From: Candidatus Bathyarchaeota archaeon
Lineage (GTDB): Archaea; Thermoproteota; Bathyarchaeia; Bathyarchaeales; Bathycorpusculaceae
Assembly (NCBI GenBank): GCA_026414485.1
Contig: JAOAIX010000002.1
Location: 62,001 to 126,000 of the forward strand
Length of the DNA stretch: 64,000 nucleotides
Reading direction: 5' to 3'
Shown one piece after another: positions 53,109 through 62,469 of this stretch. The stretch's first letter is position 1. Every line of letters begins with the position of its first letter. The position numbers were made by a program, and so were the translations under genes. The notes below the pieces were generated by a model. That model saw only the letters and a program-made list of their open reading frames with translations, was not told the DNA's origin and made no database searches.

Positions 53109-53427
53109 TGGGCGTGGCGTGTTGGCCATAACCCGCCTTTTGTTGACTGTGGCATCTGGCTAATCGGGCTACCCGCGCTCTCCCGTAGATGAGTCATCAG
53201 CGCCTGTTTGCCCTTTCCACTTGCAGGACGGCCGTTTCAACGTTCCATCTCAGCACATTCCGCGTCGCAAACGCATCATCACCGCGTCTGAGTGGACGGG
53301 TCGTTTCTGTTCCGTTGCCAAGCCTCTCGGCTTCTCCCTATCGGGAGTGCAATTCTACATGTGGGCGGAGTTTCCTCAGACCCTCGAAACGTCAGGTCCG
53401 ACAGCCACACACCAACTCGCCAGCCCA
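53109..53427 (-). ncRNA. rnpB: RNase P RNA
   Basis: The minus strand carries the archaeal RNase P RNA, which cuts tRNA 5' leaders. The P1 helix is explicit: TGGGCTGGCGAGTTGG at the 5' end pairs with CCAACACGCCACGCCCA at the 3' end, with one bulge. The CR-I region reads GAGGAAACTCC (complement of 53367-53377), ACAGAAA of CR-IV lies at 53304-53310, and GGGCGG and GGCGGGTTATGGCC flank the ends. A TATA element at -26 supports the 5' end. Short frames within this region on the other strand are shadows. Confidence 0.92.
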
Positions 53428-53449
53428 CAAAAATAAAGACGACGCAACC

Positions 53450-53457
53450 AATAAACG
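53450..53457 (-). promoter_or_regulatory. TATA box of RNase P RNA
   Basis: On the minus strand ACGTTTAT, centred near 53453, lies 26 nt before the 5' end of the RNA at 53427, the standard archaeal spacing. This makes the predicted 5' end of the P1 helix the likely transcript start. Confidence 0.55.
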
Positions 53458-53568
53458 TAACCTTCTAAAACTTCCAAACAAATGCTTCATGTCTGTAACT
53501 GAACAGTACCGGTAAACCCAATAACCCCACATAACTAATAATTATCTCATAGCAGTTCAATTACACCT

Positions 53569-54153
53569 ATGAAACGTGTCATACTCATAACAGGTACCCC
53601 AAGCGTTGGAAAAACTACTATAGCCCAAAACCTTGCCTCTAAACTTAATGCAGCATATGTAAACCTGACAGAACTGGCAGAAAAGGAGCACCTGACGCTA
53701 AGTAAAGATAAAAAAAGAGACACAAAAATAATTGACGAAACAAAAATGCGGCAAACACTCACACAAATCATAATCCAAACAGGCGCGAACGATATAATCA
53801 TAGACGGCCATTATGCAGCCGCAGTTACAGCCCCTTCTCTTACAACGCATGTCTTCGTCCTTAGACGTAATCCCCAACAACTACGGACACTCATGCAAGA
53901 ACGTGGCTTTAGCCAAAGCAAACAAGACGAAAACATAGCTGCAGAAATACTAGACGTTTGCCTCGTAGAAGCTTTACGTACACAACCAAAAGAGCGCGTT
54001 TGCGAACTCGACGTCACGGAAAAAAACGTCGAAGAAGTAGTAAAAGAGATGCTTTTGATCCTTGACGGCAAAAACAAAGGTAACATAGGCATTGTTGACT
54101 GGCTTGGCACACTCGAAAGGGAAGGCAAACTAAGTGAATATTTGAAAATCTAA
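53569..54153 (+). CDS. AK6/Fap7-like adenylate kinase
   Basis: A 194-residue P-loop nucleotide kinase with GTPSVGKTT (about 9-17), the IIDGHYAA strand typical of AK6/Fap7 in place of a long lid, and LRRNPQQL. Fap7 relatives help the late maturation of the small ribosomal subunit as well as acting on AMP. The C-terminal extension (GNIGIVDWLGTLEREGKL) is usual in archaeal members. ATG start. It stands just after the RNase P RNA. Confidence 0.9.
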   Translation: MKRVILITGTPSVGKTTIAQNLASKLNAAYVNLTELAEKEHLTLSKDKKRDTKIIDETKMRQTLTQIIIQTGANDIIIDGHYAAAVTAPSLTTHVFVLRRNPQQLRTLMQERGFSQSKQDENIAAEILDVCLVEALRTQPKERVCELDVTEKNVEEVVKEMLLILDGKNKGNIGIVDWLGTLEREGKLSEYLKI

Positions 54154-54282
54154 ACAATCACACAAGAGGTAAAAAGGCAACTCATAGAAACCGTATGTTT
54201 CACGGCATTCACACTTCTGCAAATAATAAATTCTCACTCATAAGAACTACTTTTATTTTCAAACGCGTTAACTTAACGTAAG

Positions 54283-54864
54283 GTGAACTCTATGGAATTA
54301 AAAGGTAGCCAAACTGAAAAAAACATTCTAACAGCTTTTGCAGGAGAATCTCAAGCGCGTAACCGTTACAGCTTCTTTGCAAGCGTCGCAAAAAAAGAAG
54401 GTTACGAACAAATCTCAGCTATATTCCAAGAAACAGCAGACAACGAAAAAGAACACGCCAAACTTTTCTTTCAACAACTCAAAGGCGGTATGGTGGAAAT
54501 AAAAGCTGTTTACCCAGCAGGAATCATATCTTCAACTCTAGATAACCTCCAAGAAGCGGCAGAAGGAGAAAAAGCAGAGTGGACAATGATTTACCCCAAC
54601 TTCAGTGAAGTTGCCGAAAAAGAAGGATTCCAAGAAATAGCCAACCTCTTCCGTCAAGTCGCCAAAGTGGAAGCTCACCACGAACGCAGATATCGGAAAC
54701 TGTGGGAAAACGTGAAACAGAACAAAGTGTTTAAAAAAGACACACCTATAAAATGGAAATGCCGCAATTGTGGGCACGTCCTTGAAGGTAACCAAGCCCC
54801 ACTCACATGTCCTGTCTGCAGTCACCCCCAGAGCTACTTTGAAGTGTGGACCGAAAACTACTAA
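54283..54864 (+). CDS. rbr: rubrerythrin
   Basis: A 193-residue non-haem iron peroxidase protecting anaerobes from peroxide. The four-helix diiron domain shows [12 protein letters not shown] and [10 protein letters not shown] (Glu and His ligands), then FREIA-like [17 protein letters not shown]. The C-terminal rubredoxin domain has CRNCGH and [12 protein letters not shown]. Length and domain order are standard. ATG start at 54292 or 54283 (MNSMELKG). It fits an oxygen-sensitive lifestyle. Confidence 0.96.
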   Translation: MNSMELKGSQTEKNILTAFAGESQARNRYSFFASVAKKEGYEQISAIFQETADNEKEHAKLFFQQLKGGMVEIKAVYPAGIISSTLDNLQEAAEGEKAEWTMIYPNFSEVAEKEGFQEIANLFRQVAKVEAHHERRYRKLWENVKQNKVFKKDTPIKWKCRNCGHVLEGNQAPLTCPVCSHPQSYFEVWTENY

Positions 54865-55073
54865 ATGTCATTTGCATTACCAACCTCTTAACGGCGTGTC
54901 CCTTCCTTTTTCTTCTAATCCTAAATTCTTCCCTGTTGATGGCACTCAGTAACGTAAGAGGCAACAAAACATAAATTAATAACTAATTAACACATCTGTT
55001 TCTCATTATTTGTAAAACAAAAACTTTTTGAAGTAAGTATAGTTGAATTAAAATCTTGTTTTAGGTGTGCCTC

Positions 55074-55571
55074 ATGCGCGAGGAATATGATCCGTTGCTA
55101 CTCCGCATGTTCCTCAATTATCCCTATCTTCCCACTCCCCGCACAGTCATTGAAACAGCTTTAACACTTCTTGATCTAGATGAAACAGCAATTTTCGCAG
55201 ATCTAGGAAGTGGCGAAGGTAACGTAACTACCATTGTAGCCGAAAAATTCAACTGCTTTTGCGTAGGTTTCGAGATTGACCTCCGTTTGATAAAAGAAGC
55301 TAAACAGAAAATCAAAAACACACCTATCAAACATAACATTGAATATGTTCAAGCAGATCTCTTCAGAGTAGATCTTTCACATTTTGACGCAATTTACGTC
55401 TACCCATTTCCCACGATCGCCCCTAAACTTTCAGAAAAAATAAAGACTGAATGCAAAAAAACCACTAAAATCGTCGCTTATGACTACCCACTAGTGGGAT
55501 TTACACCCAAAAAGGTAGCCACTGTTAATGTTGGTCTGCACACCAACAAAATTTACCTCTATACCCTTTGA
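55074..55571 (+). CDS. small class I SAM-dependent methyltransferase
   Basis: About 165 residues. The Rossmann core has FADLGSGEGNVTTIVAEKF (SAM Gly-rich loop, about 41-60), CVGFEIDLRLIKEAK (acidic residue) and EYVQADLFRVDLSHFDAIYVY with the post-motif PFPT. There is no added substrate domain, so the substrate cannot be told. The ATG at 55074 is chosen because AGGTG lies 6 nt before it; a GTG at 55065 is inside that site. Confidence 0.85.
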   Translation: MREEYDPLLLRMFLNYPYLPTPRTVIETALTLLDLDETAIFADLGSGEGNVTTIVAEKFNCFCVGFEIDLRLIKEAKQKIKNTPIKHNIEYVQADLFRVDLSHFDAIYVYPFPTIAPKLSEKIKTECKKTTKIVAYDYPLVGFTPKKVATVNVGLHTNKIYLYTL

Positions 55572-55657
55572 AAATTATTAGGTGTAAACCAGAACGAAAA
55601 ACGTTTAATCACCCCTTTTTTAACATTCAAAACAAGATTTTCAAAGTAAGAAACTTG

Positions 55658-57388
55658 CTATATGTGGTTTTGAATTGGCGGAGGGGGAGGAGGCGGCGGT
55701 GGCGGCATCTGATACGGCATCTGAGGTTGCTGCTGCAGTGGTGGAGCGGTGTATATAATCAATCCTCCAACTAGTTTGAGCACTGCCGCTACTATGAACA
55801 AATAAGCGCCGATACCTAAACCCCAAGTGACAGTAGTTACTCCAATTATTGGAAATACTTCGCTGCTTGTTCCCTGAATTGGGCTGCGGGCAATGGCGCT
55901 GAGCATGTTTTCAACCGCAGTAGGTATTGTTTGTCCCGGGAATAAGCCTGACGCCAATGGTGCAAGCGCACCCAACTGAGATATAAACAGTAAGATGAGT
56001 ATGAGCGGCAGCAATGAGCTAACGGTTCCTATCATAAGTTTTTTGCCTAAGCTTTTGCCACTTTTTATGCCTATTACATCTAAAGCCAGCAGGATTAGGC
56101 CTGCTCCAAAAGCTATTGCAAAGGGCATTTGTGTAGTGAACAACGTTGTATAACCTGATGTTGAATCTGAACCGCCTGCACCCATGAACATTTTTACGGT
56201 TACGCCGTTAATGCCATCCATATTCATCAACGTAGCTCCTCCCTGTTGCGCTAACGGCCCACTTTGCGACACCGCAGTTATTGTGTACCACGGCAGAAAC
56301 AACGCAAAAATGTTCAGTACAATAGCAACTATGCCCAAAATCAACCCGATACTTCCGCGCCCTCTGAGGAATTTTCCCACCAATAAGCCGCCTTTTTGAA
56401 CCATTCGTACTATGCACCAGCACTTCCAAGCGCCTCGTGCGATAATGTAAACTACAAAGAGTAAAAGAAAGTTAGCAACCAGCAACGCAAGAATAAAGTA
56501 TGTACCATTAACCGTGAAGGTGGAGTTCAGGTACACTTCAGGTTGAGCCCACCGTATACCGTCTTGGTTGAAAACTGGACCATACGGACCTGCTTGACCT
56601 AAAGCAACTTCATCTTCTGTCCCCCAATATCCCCAGCGTCCAGCAAAATTCAACCACCCTTGGTTTTCCAGCATTACAAGATTGAGATCCGCGGGCATTA
56701 TCGTTTTTCCATCATTGCCTACAATGTCGCTTTCAAGTCCCATTCTGCCCTGATAGGAACGGAAGTAGTTGGCATGGGAGCCTTGGGCTACGTACACGAC
56801 TGGGTGGTCATCCACTTTCTCCACATCGCTCCAGACAGCATTTTGTCCTGCTCCATGCTGCGAAAGTAATACCTGCCTAGGGTTGCCTGAAGCATCAAGA
56901 AATACCTGAATGACTTCTATGTCGCCTTGGTGATCATTCAGAGGACCGTTATTGTAAATGTAAAAAAGCCAGTATTGAATCACAGTTGAGGACGCTGTCC
57001 GAACAACATGAACATAAGCATAGTACCCCAATGACGAGGCTCGCGCCGAATAATCCGCCGCGATTCGCTCATAAGTTCCCAATTTGTTATCCAAAAACAG
57101 ATCTGCTGCTGTGTAAGTTCCTAAAGTGTCTGCCCTCGGTGAAGGATCAATAACTGTAGATGAAACACCAAACGGCGCTCTTTGTTTAAGAGCTGAAATT
57201 TCTATGATGTAGTCAACTGTTGTAGGGTAGAACTGTTCACCTGCCGTGAAATGAAGAACAGGCGCATATTTCGCTGCTAACTGCTCATTTGTTTGAGCAC
57301 TTACACTAAACAGAAAAGCTGACAGAAGTATTAATAGAGCACAAGATGCTGCAACAAAAAGTTTTGTATGACATACGGTTAACCTCAT
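55658..57388 (-). CDS. Vps62-like exported membrane protein with poly-Pro tail
   Basis: A 576-residue protein. A signal peptide (about 1-32, ending FSVSAQ) is followed by an extracellular domain resembling Vps62/DUF946 (about 33-270): AAKYAPVLHFTAGEQFYPT, IQYWLFYIYNN, NDHQGDIEVIQVFL, VYVAQGSHANYF and GRWGY. After a first transmembrane helix near 300 come four more (about 350-530), and a tail ending in YQMP followed by ten Pro and IQNHI. The domain is better known from fungi, plants and some bacteria, where its role is unclear. Family call is moderate. Confidence 0.78.
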   Translation of the reverse strand: MRLTVCHTKLFVAASCALLILLSAFLFSVSAQTNEQLAAKYAPVLHFTAGEQFYPTTVDYIIEISALKQRAPFGVSSTVIDPSPRADTLGTYTAADLFLDNKLGTYERIAADYSARASSLGYYAYVHVVRTASSTVIQYWLFYIYNNGPLNDHQGDIEVIQVFLDASGNPRQVLLSQHGAGQNAVWSDVEKVDDHPVVYVAQGSHANYFRSYQGRMGLESDIVGNDGKTIMPADLNLVMLENQGWLNFAGRWGYWGTEDEVALGQAGPYGPVFNQDGIRWAQPEVYLNSTFTVNGTYFILALLVANFLLLFVVYIIARGAWKCWCIVRMVQKGGLLVGKFLRGRGSIGLILGIVAIVLNIFALFLPWYTITAVSQSGPLAQQGGATLMNMDGINGVTVKMFMGAGGSDSTSGYTTLFTTQMPFAIAFGAGLILLALDVIGIKSGKSLGKKLMIGTVSSLLPLILILLFISQLGALAPLASGLFPGQTIPTAVENMLSAIARSPIQGTSSEVFPIIGVTTVTWGLGIGAYLFIVAAVLKLVGGLIIYTAPPLQQQPQMPYQMPPPPPPPPPPIQNHI

Positions 57389-57533
57389 GTTTTGCCTTCT
57401 CCCCTCTTTTCTTATCAGTGAGATATGCCTTTAAATTTTTCTAACCTTAACAAGACTGAGCTAAAAGTGTCTGACTTTTAAAAGGAAACTTTATGAGAAA
57501 AACCGCAACAAATCTATGTAGAGTGTCGGCAAA

Positions 57534-57899
57534 ATGCGGCTGAAGTCTTTGGAGGAAAAATACTTAGTTAAAACAGGCGTCAAAGAAGCTTCTGAACTAG
57601 TCCAAAAAGCCCTAGGAGAAATTGGTTTAAAAAATGTGATCATAAAAAAACATGTGCCACCGAGATACCTGCTTGTTGAATACACGCCAAGTTGGGTAGG
57701 TAAAGCGTTAGAAATAGAATTTTTATTCAAAGAGAGCGAGCGTGGAACAGAAATAGAAGTTAAATGGCCTTATACCCGAGAGGTGCCATCTAAAACTGAA
57801 ACCCCTGAAGTTTTTCGTAAATATCAGGAAGAGATGAAAAAAATAACTGATTCAATAATTTCCGATTTTAAAATGAAAATAAACGCAATTGAGTCCTAA
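57534..57899 (+). CDS. small hypothetical archaeal protein
   Basis: A 121-residue protein with an alpha-beta pattern: a helix (EASELVQKALGEIGL), strands (VIIKKHVPPRYLLVEY, ALEIEFLFKES, TEIEVKWPYT) and a long C-terminal helix (EEMKKITDSIISDFKMKI). It looks like a compact globular domain, possibly SRPBCC-like, but I cannot assign it. ATG start with no strong ribosome-binding site. It ends just before the convergent tRNA gene. Confidence 0.7.
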   Translation: MRLKSLEEKYLVKTGVKEASELVQKALGEIGLKNVIIKKHVPPRYLLVEYTPSWVGKALEIEFLFKESERGTEIEVKWPYTREVPSKTETPEVFRKYQEEMKKITDSIISDFKMKINAIES

Positions 57900-57939
57900 G
57901 AGGTTATACCACAGAACTTATGCAATTAATGTGTGTGGT

Positions 57940-58017
57940 TGGTGGACGGGGCGGGATTTGAACCCGCGGCCTCCACGATGCCAACGTGGCGATCATGCCA
58001 GGCTGATCTACCCGCCC
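57940..58017 (-). tRNA. tRNA-Ala (anticodon GGC)
   Basis: Complete cloverleaf with encoded CCA (57940-57942). The acceptor stem GGGCGGG/CCCGTCC has the alanine G3:U70 pair. The D stem is GATC/GATC, anticodon stem CCACG/CGTGG with loop TTGGCAT (anticodon at 57980-57982), and T loop TTCAAAT, normal here unlike the other alanine tRNA in this window. No intron. Its D arm is almost identical to that of tRNA-Ala(CGC). Confidence 0.96.
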
Positions 58018-58047
58018 AAAAGACTGGGCTTCTGAAGCTTTATCCCT

Positions 58048-58063
58048 GCTTATACCTATAAGC
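58048..58063. promoter_or_regulatory. 16-bp palindrome with TATA upstream of tRNA-Ala(GGC)
   Basis: GCTTATA-CC-TATAAGC is a perfect inverted repeat lying 31-46 nt upstream of the tRNA 5' end. It reads as a TATA box on both strands. Transcription would begin about 12 nt before the mature tRNA. The rest of the gap to 58263 shows no gene. Confidence 0.4.
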
Positions 58064-58263
58064 GTTTCTTTGCTTGATCGTTAAAAATGATTTCAGCGTT
58101 TCTTAGATCATCCTTTGAAGTCTTTTAATGCCCCTTAAGTATCTATCGATTTAGTTTCTTGTTTTTGACAGTAGAATCTGTTGTCTGCCTTTTCATTACA
58201 TTGTAGCCATAAATCAGTGGGCCAACTACCCGTGTACTTGTGTTTGATATGTCCCTTTAAAGG

Positions 58264-58620
58264 TTAAATTAACGTAAAATTCCCGAGGGCTATCCCAACC
58301 AGTGTCAGCAACATTCCGATTACAGCAAACATAAGCACAGCAATTATGCTTATAGCTAACGCTTTTAGCCACCCGCAATCAAAAAAGTGTTTTATCAGAG
58401 ACAGCCACATTAGAAGTAAAATTAACGATGCGCTTATTCCTGTGATAAAAAAACCTAGCACCGAGCCTATTATTGTTCCCAAGAGAACTATCCATATTGC
58501 ATCGGTGAATTTTGCCTTATCTTTGCCTGCTAAAAGTCTGCCTGAAAGCCACAGAACAGGGGATAACACAACTACGTTAATAATTACTTCCAACAACAAC
58601 GCATCTAAATTTATTGCCAT
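58264..58620 (-). CDS. small membrane protein, unknown
   Basis: About 118 residues with four hydrophobic segments: LLLEVIINVVVLSPVLWL, AIWIVLLGTIIGSVLGFF, ASLILLLMWLSL and ALAISIIAVLMFAVIGMLLT. A short KDKAKFTD loop lies after the first. ATG 58620 follows GAAGG; a TTG at 58635 would add five residues. No family recognised. It lies downstream of the dnaJ gene on the same strand. Confidence 0.65.
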   Translation of the reverse strand: MAINLDALLLEVIINVVVLSPVLWLSGRLLAGKDKAKFTDAIWIVLLGTIIGSVLGFFITGISASLILLLMWLSLIKHFFDCGWLKALAISIIAVLMFAVIGMLLTLVGIALGNFTLI

Positions 58621-58688
58621 CAGGCATGCCTTCAATTGTTTATTACGTTTTGTTTTTAAAGGCTTTTTCTTTTAACGAAGTGATAGGG

Positions 58689-59819
58689 CTAAATTCGGAA
58701 TTTATACGATGATTTAGACTGTGAGTTTTGGTCAAATTCCCTTGCTAACTGTTCCAAAAGTATACGTTGTTCTCTAGTTACTTTTTGAGGAACAATAATT
58801 CCTATGCGCACAACGAGGTCGCCTCTTCCATATCCTCTGAATCTAGGCATGCCTTTACCCTTGATCCGAATAACTTCGTTTGCTTGTGTACCCGCTTTAA
58901 TTTTTAGTTCAGTTGGCCCCTCTAGTGTGGGCACCTGAACTGTTGCACCTAACACTGCTTGAGGATAGTTAAGCATTAACACATAATATAAATCGTCGCC
59001 GTCACGGACGAATAAGTCGTGGGGCATAATGTGAACTAGAACGTAAAGGTCTCCTGGTTCGCCATTGTTTGGTGCTGCTTCGCCTTCTCCTCTGAGTCTA
59101 AGTTGGTAACCTTCATCTATACCAAGAGGAATTTTTATTGTGATTTTGCGTTTTTTCTTAACTATGCCTGAGCCACGGCAGTTTTTACAAAACGTTTCAA
59201 TAATTTTGCCTTTGCCATTGCAATCTGGGCAAGGTGTGACCTGAACAAACATGCCGAAAGGACTTCGCCGCATGTTTTGAACTTGACCTTGCCCGTTACA
59301 GCGACTACATATTTTAGGTTGTGTGCCCGGCGCAGCGCCTGACCCGCTGCAGACTTCACATTTTTCGTTTCGAGGAATTTCAATTTCTTTTTCTGATCCT
59401 CTCGCAGCATCTTCTAAGGTTATGCTAAGCTCATAGAGTAAGTCTTGACCGCGATTGGAGCGTTGATTAAAATTTCTTCCTCCAAAGCCTCCGCCAAAAA
59501 AGTGGCTGAAAATGTCTCCAAAATCAAAGCCTAAATCACGAAATATAGTGTTGAAGTCTGCCCCCCGAAAAATATCCTCTTCAGTGTATCTCTGGTCAAA
59601 TCCTGCGTGCCCAAGCATATCATATTGTTGTCTTTTTTGGTCGTCAGAAAGAACGGCGTAGGCTTCGCTGATTTCTTTAAATTTTTCTTCTGCTTCAGGT
59701 GACTTATTCCTGTCAGGGTGATATTGCAGCGCTAGTTTTCGATAGCTATCTTTAATCTGATCTTTAGTTGCATTTCTAGGTACGCCGAGAATTTCGTAGT
59801 AGTCACGTTTTTCAGCCAT
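58689..59819 (-). CDS. dnaJ: DnaJ (Hsp40) co-chaperone
   Basis: A 376-residue type I J-protein. J domain (1-70) with HPD in LQYHPDRNK, then a Gly/Phe-rich region (about 85-130; [10 protein letters not shown]). The zinc-binding domain has four repeats CxxCxGx[25 protein letters not shown] and CKNCRGSG. C-terminal substrate domains follow. It delivers clients to DnaK and stimulates its ATPase. Last gene of the grpE-dnaK-dnaJ operon, 57 nt after dnaK. Confidence 0.98.
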   Translation of the reverse strand: MAEKRDYYEILGVPRNATKDQIKDSYRKLALQYHPDRNKSPEAEEKFKEISEAYAVLSDDQKRQQYDMLGHAGFDQRYTEEDIFRGADFNTIFRDLGFDFGDIFSHFFGGGFGGRNFNQRSNRGQDLLYELSITLEDAARGSEKEIEIPRNEKCEVCSGSGAAPGTQPKICSRCNGQGQVQNMRRSPFGMFVQVTPCPDCNGKGKIIETFCKNCRGSGIVKKKRKITIKIPLGIDEGYQLRLRGEGEAAPNNGEPGDLYVLVHIMPHDLFVRDGDDLYYVLMLNYPQAVLGATVQVPTLEGPTELKIKAGTQANEVIRIKGKGMPRFRGYGRGDLVVRIGIIVPQKVTREQRILLEQLAREFDQNSQSKSSYKFRI

Positions 59820-59876
59820 AGAGATAACCGCTGGAACAGAAGAAAATGAGGTAGGGGGTCAAAACTGTTTCGCTGT

Positions 59877-61760
59877 CTACTTCACTTTGTAGTCGTCTGA
59901 ATCAACCACATTCTCCCCCGAGGGAGGAGGCGGTGATTGCTGCCCTGCTTGCGCTCCTGCTTGTCCTGTTTGTGTCTGATGCTTCGCTTGCTCTGCTGCT
60001 TGCTGATAAATTAAGGTGCCCACGTCCTGCAGCACCTTAGTTAGGGCATCTGATTTTTCTTTAACTTTTGTCATGTCATTGCCTGCCAAAGCATCTTTTA
60101 GAGCTGTAACTGCCGTGTCAATTTTACTTGTTTGTTCTGCTGTTAACTTTTCTGCGAGGTCTTTCTTGGTTTTCTCTGCCGTGTAAATGATGCTATCTGC
60201 GTTGTTTCTTAATTCAGCTTCTTCGCGTTTCTTTTTATCTTGCTCGGCAAATTGTTCTGCCTCTCTAATCATACGTTCCTTGTCTTCTTTAGAAAGCTTT
60301 GTGGACGCCGTTATGCGTATCTTTGCTTCCTTATTTGTCCCTCGATCTTTAGCTGTGACGTTGAGTATGCCGTTTGCATCTATGTCGAAGGTCACCTCGA
60401 TTTGTGGTACTCCTCTTGGAGCTGGTGGTATGCCTTCTAAATTAAACATGCCCAAGGAGACGTTGTCAGCAGCCATCTGGCGCTCGCCCTGAAGCACATG
60501 TATAGTTACGGTAGTCTGAAAATCAGCGGCAGTTGTGAAAATCTGTGTTCTTTTTGTGGGTATTGTTGTGTTCTTTTCGATAACTTTAGTGAATATTCCG
60601 CCTAGAGTTTCCACGCCAAGCGAGAGCGGTGTAACATCCAATAGCAGTAAATCCTTTACTTCGCCTGTGATAACTGCTGCTTGTATGGCGGCGCCTATAG
60701 CAACGCACTCCATGGGGTCTAATCCGCGTTCAGGTGCTTTGCCCAATAATTGCTCAACAAATCTCTGCACAAGGGGCATTCTAGTCATACCGCCCATCAG
60801 AATTACCTTATCTATGGCTGCAGGTGTTAGTTTTGCGTCTTCAAGCGCTTTTAGTATTGTACGTTCTGTTTTTTGTACAACAGGTTGCGCTAGTGCTTCT
60901 AACTTGGCCCGGGTTAATGTTAGATGTAGATGTTTGGGTCCTGAAGCGTCTGACGTGATGAAGGGCAAATCGATATCTGTGGTCATAAGCGTTGAAAGTT
61001 CAATTTTTGCCTTCTCTGCTGCCTCTTTTAGTCGAGCCATCGCCATTTTGTCACCTGAGAGGTCTATTCCTGTTTGACGTTTGAATTCTTCTTGAATGTA
61101 GTCCATCACTGCCTTGTCTACGTCAGTTCCGCCCATCTGTGTATCTCCACTTGTTGATAGCACTTGAAAGACGCCTTTACCGAAATCCATCACCGTTACG
61201 TCATGGGTTCCGCCGCCGAAGCTGAAAACTAAAATTTTCATTTCTTTCTCAAGTTTATCAATGCCATAGGCTAAACATGCTGCTGTGGGCTCGTTAATTA
61301 TACGCATGACTTCAAAGCCTGCAATTTCACCGGCGTCTTTTGTAGCTTGGCGCTGATTATCGTCGAAGTGTGCTGGAACAGTTATGACTGCTTTACGTAC
61401 CGGCGCGCCAAGATAAGTCTCCGCGTCTTTTTTAATTTTCTGCAAAATAAACGCGCTAATTTGCTGTGGGCTGTATTCTTTGCCGAATACGTTGACTCTG
61501 TAGTTGGTGCCCATCTTCCGTTTTATTTCGAAAATTGTTCCTTCAGGATTCGCTGTAGCTTGCCTTTTTGCCGGTTCACCTACAAGAAGCTGTCCATCTT
61601 TGGTGAAAGCAACGACTGAAGGGAACATTTTGCCTGCCATCGTTGGTCCTTCAGCGCTTGGTATCACAGTAGCACGTCCACCTTCAAATATGGCTGCGGC
61701 ACTGTTGGTTGTTCCTAGGTCTATTCCTAATACTTTTTCTCCAGTTTGAACATTACTCAT
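59877..61760 (-). CDS. dnaK: DnaK (Hsp70) chaperone with Ser at a conserved catalytic Asp
   Basis: A 627-residue Hsp70. The ATPase domain (1-360) has [14 protein letters not shown], the catalytic Lys in FEIKRKMG, and [12 protein letters not shown]. At the phosphate-2 loop the sequence reads [12 protein letters not shown]: Ser180 replaces the Asp that is nearly invariant (Asp199 of bovine Hsc70), and His replaces Phe five residues later, while Asp206 is kept. The peptide-binding domain and lid follow, ending in a Gln/Pro tail ([19 protein letters not shown]). Bacterial-type DnaK was acquired by several archaeal lineages. Start overlaps the grpE stop as ATGA. Confidence 0.97.
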   Translation of the reverse strand: MSNVQTGEKVLGIDLGTTNSAAAIFEGGRATVIPSAEGPTMAGKMFPSVVAFTKDGQLLVGEPAKRQATANPEGTIFEIKRKMGTNYRVNVFGKEYSPQQISAFILQKIKKDAETYLGAPVRKAVITVPAHFDDNQRQATKDAGEIAGFEVMRIINEPTAACLAYGIDKLEKEMKILVFSFGGGTHDVTVMDFGKGVFQVLSTSGDTQMGGTDVDKAVMDYIQEEFKRQTGIDLSGDKMAMARLKEAAEKAKIELSTLMTTDIDLPFITSDASGPKHLHLTLTRAKLEALAQPVVQKTERTILKALEDAKLTPAAIDKVILMGGMTRMPLVQRFVEQLLGKAPERGLDPMECVAIGAAIQAAVITGEVKDLLLLDVTPLSLGVETLGGIFTKVIEKNTTIPTKRTQIFTTAADFQTTVTIHVLQGERQMAADNVSLGMFNLEGIPPAPRGVPQIEVTFDIDANGILNVTAKDRGTNKEAKIRITASTKLSKEDKERMIREAEQFAEQDKKKREEAELRNNADSIIYTAEKTKKDLAEKLTAEQTSKIDTAVTALKDALAGNDMTKVKEKSDALTKVLQDVGTLIYQQAAEQAKHQTQTGQAGAQAGQQSPPPPSGENVVDSDDYKVK

Positions 61761-62317
61761 TCTTTATTTTCCTCCTTAGCTTGTGAATTCAAAGACGGTT
61801 TAACTGAGACCTTTGCTATGCAAGGTCTTATCACCTTATCTTTCAGAATGTAGCCTTTTCTGACTTCCTCAAGCACAACGCAACCGTCGATATCTTCACG
61901 TTCTACAGTGGCGACTGCATTGTGTTTGGAGGGGTCAAAAGGCTTACCTTCACTTTCTATTGGAGAGACACCTTCTTGCTCAAGAACTTTTCGCAAGCGC
62001 TTAAGCGTCATCTGCACCCCTTCAATGAGCGCTTCTGTCGATTTTGTAGTCTGCGCACTTTTAATAGCCAACTCCAATTCGTCAACCACATCAAGCAATT
62101 GAATTATGAGACGTTCGTTGCTATATTGACGAGCTTGTTGAATTTCCCGGTCACATCTCTTTCTAAGATTTTCAAGGTCTGCTTGGACATACTTTAAGCG
62201 TGTAAGATACTCTTCACTGCGTTTTTTTTCTGCTTCCAGCTGTTCTTCGATTGATTTTTTGAACTGCTCTTCTTTTTCGCTCGCTTCTTTCACTGGTGAC
62301 TCTCCATTTGTACTCAC
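61757..62317 (-). CDS. grpE: GrpE nucleotide exchange factor
   Basis: About 186 residues: an acidic N-terminus, a long coiled coil (about 25-80; [21 protein letters not shown] onward), and the C-terminal beta domain with [13 protein letters not shown] and [22 protein letters not shown]. It releases ADP from DnaK. GTG 62317 is preferred because GAGGG precedes it by 7 nt; an upstream ATG at 62401 would add 28 residues with a Lys/Phe-rich non-family lead. First gene of the operon. Confidence 0.93.
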   Translation of the reverse strand: MSTNGESPVKEASEKEEQFKKSIEEQLEAEKKRSEEYLTRLKYVQADLENLRKRCDREIQQARQYSNERLIIQLLDVVDELELAIKSAQTTKSTEALIEGVQMTLKRLRKVLEQEGVSPIESEGKPFDPSKHNAVATVEREDIDGCVVLEEVRKGYILKDKVIRPCIAKVSVKPSLNSQAKEENKE

Positions 62318-62409
62318 GTTTTTTCCCTCAATAACAGAACTTATAATTTTTCTTTTTGAAAAACGTTTTTTCTCAAAATAAGAAAATTCTATGATATACA
62401 TTTATCAGC

Positions 62410-62443
62410 ACGTAAGAACTAAAAAAGAAAAGAACGTAAGAAC
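62410..62443. promoter_or_regulatory. paired 10-bp direct repeat upstream of the grpE-dnaK-dnaJ operon
   Basis: ACGTAAGAAC occurs at 62410-62419 and exactly again at 62434-62443, spaced 24 bp. They lie upstream of a TATA candidate (GATATACATT, about 62393-62402) that would drive grpE transcription. A heat-shock or stress regulator could bind here. The repeats sit in the short gap between grpE and the DUF996-like gene. Confidence 0.4.
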
Positions 62444-62469
62444 GTATATTACACTAAAACACACGGCTT

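Noticed and set aside
53189-53515. Two short frames on the plus strand (53189-53515 and 53221-53436)
   Set aside because: They lie over the RNase P RNA on the opposite strand, their compositions (Ser, Arg, Pro-rich) are not protein-like, and the RNA structure explains the sequence.
55568-55826. Short frames on both strands across the end of the Vps62-like gene
   Set aside because: They come from the GC-rich codons of the poly-Pro tail read in other frames.
60187-61077. Plus-strand frames of 100-180 residues within dnaK
   Set aside because: Antisense shadows of a strongly conserved gene, with Ser/Phe-rich composition and no motif.
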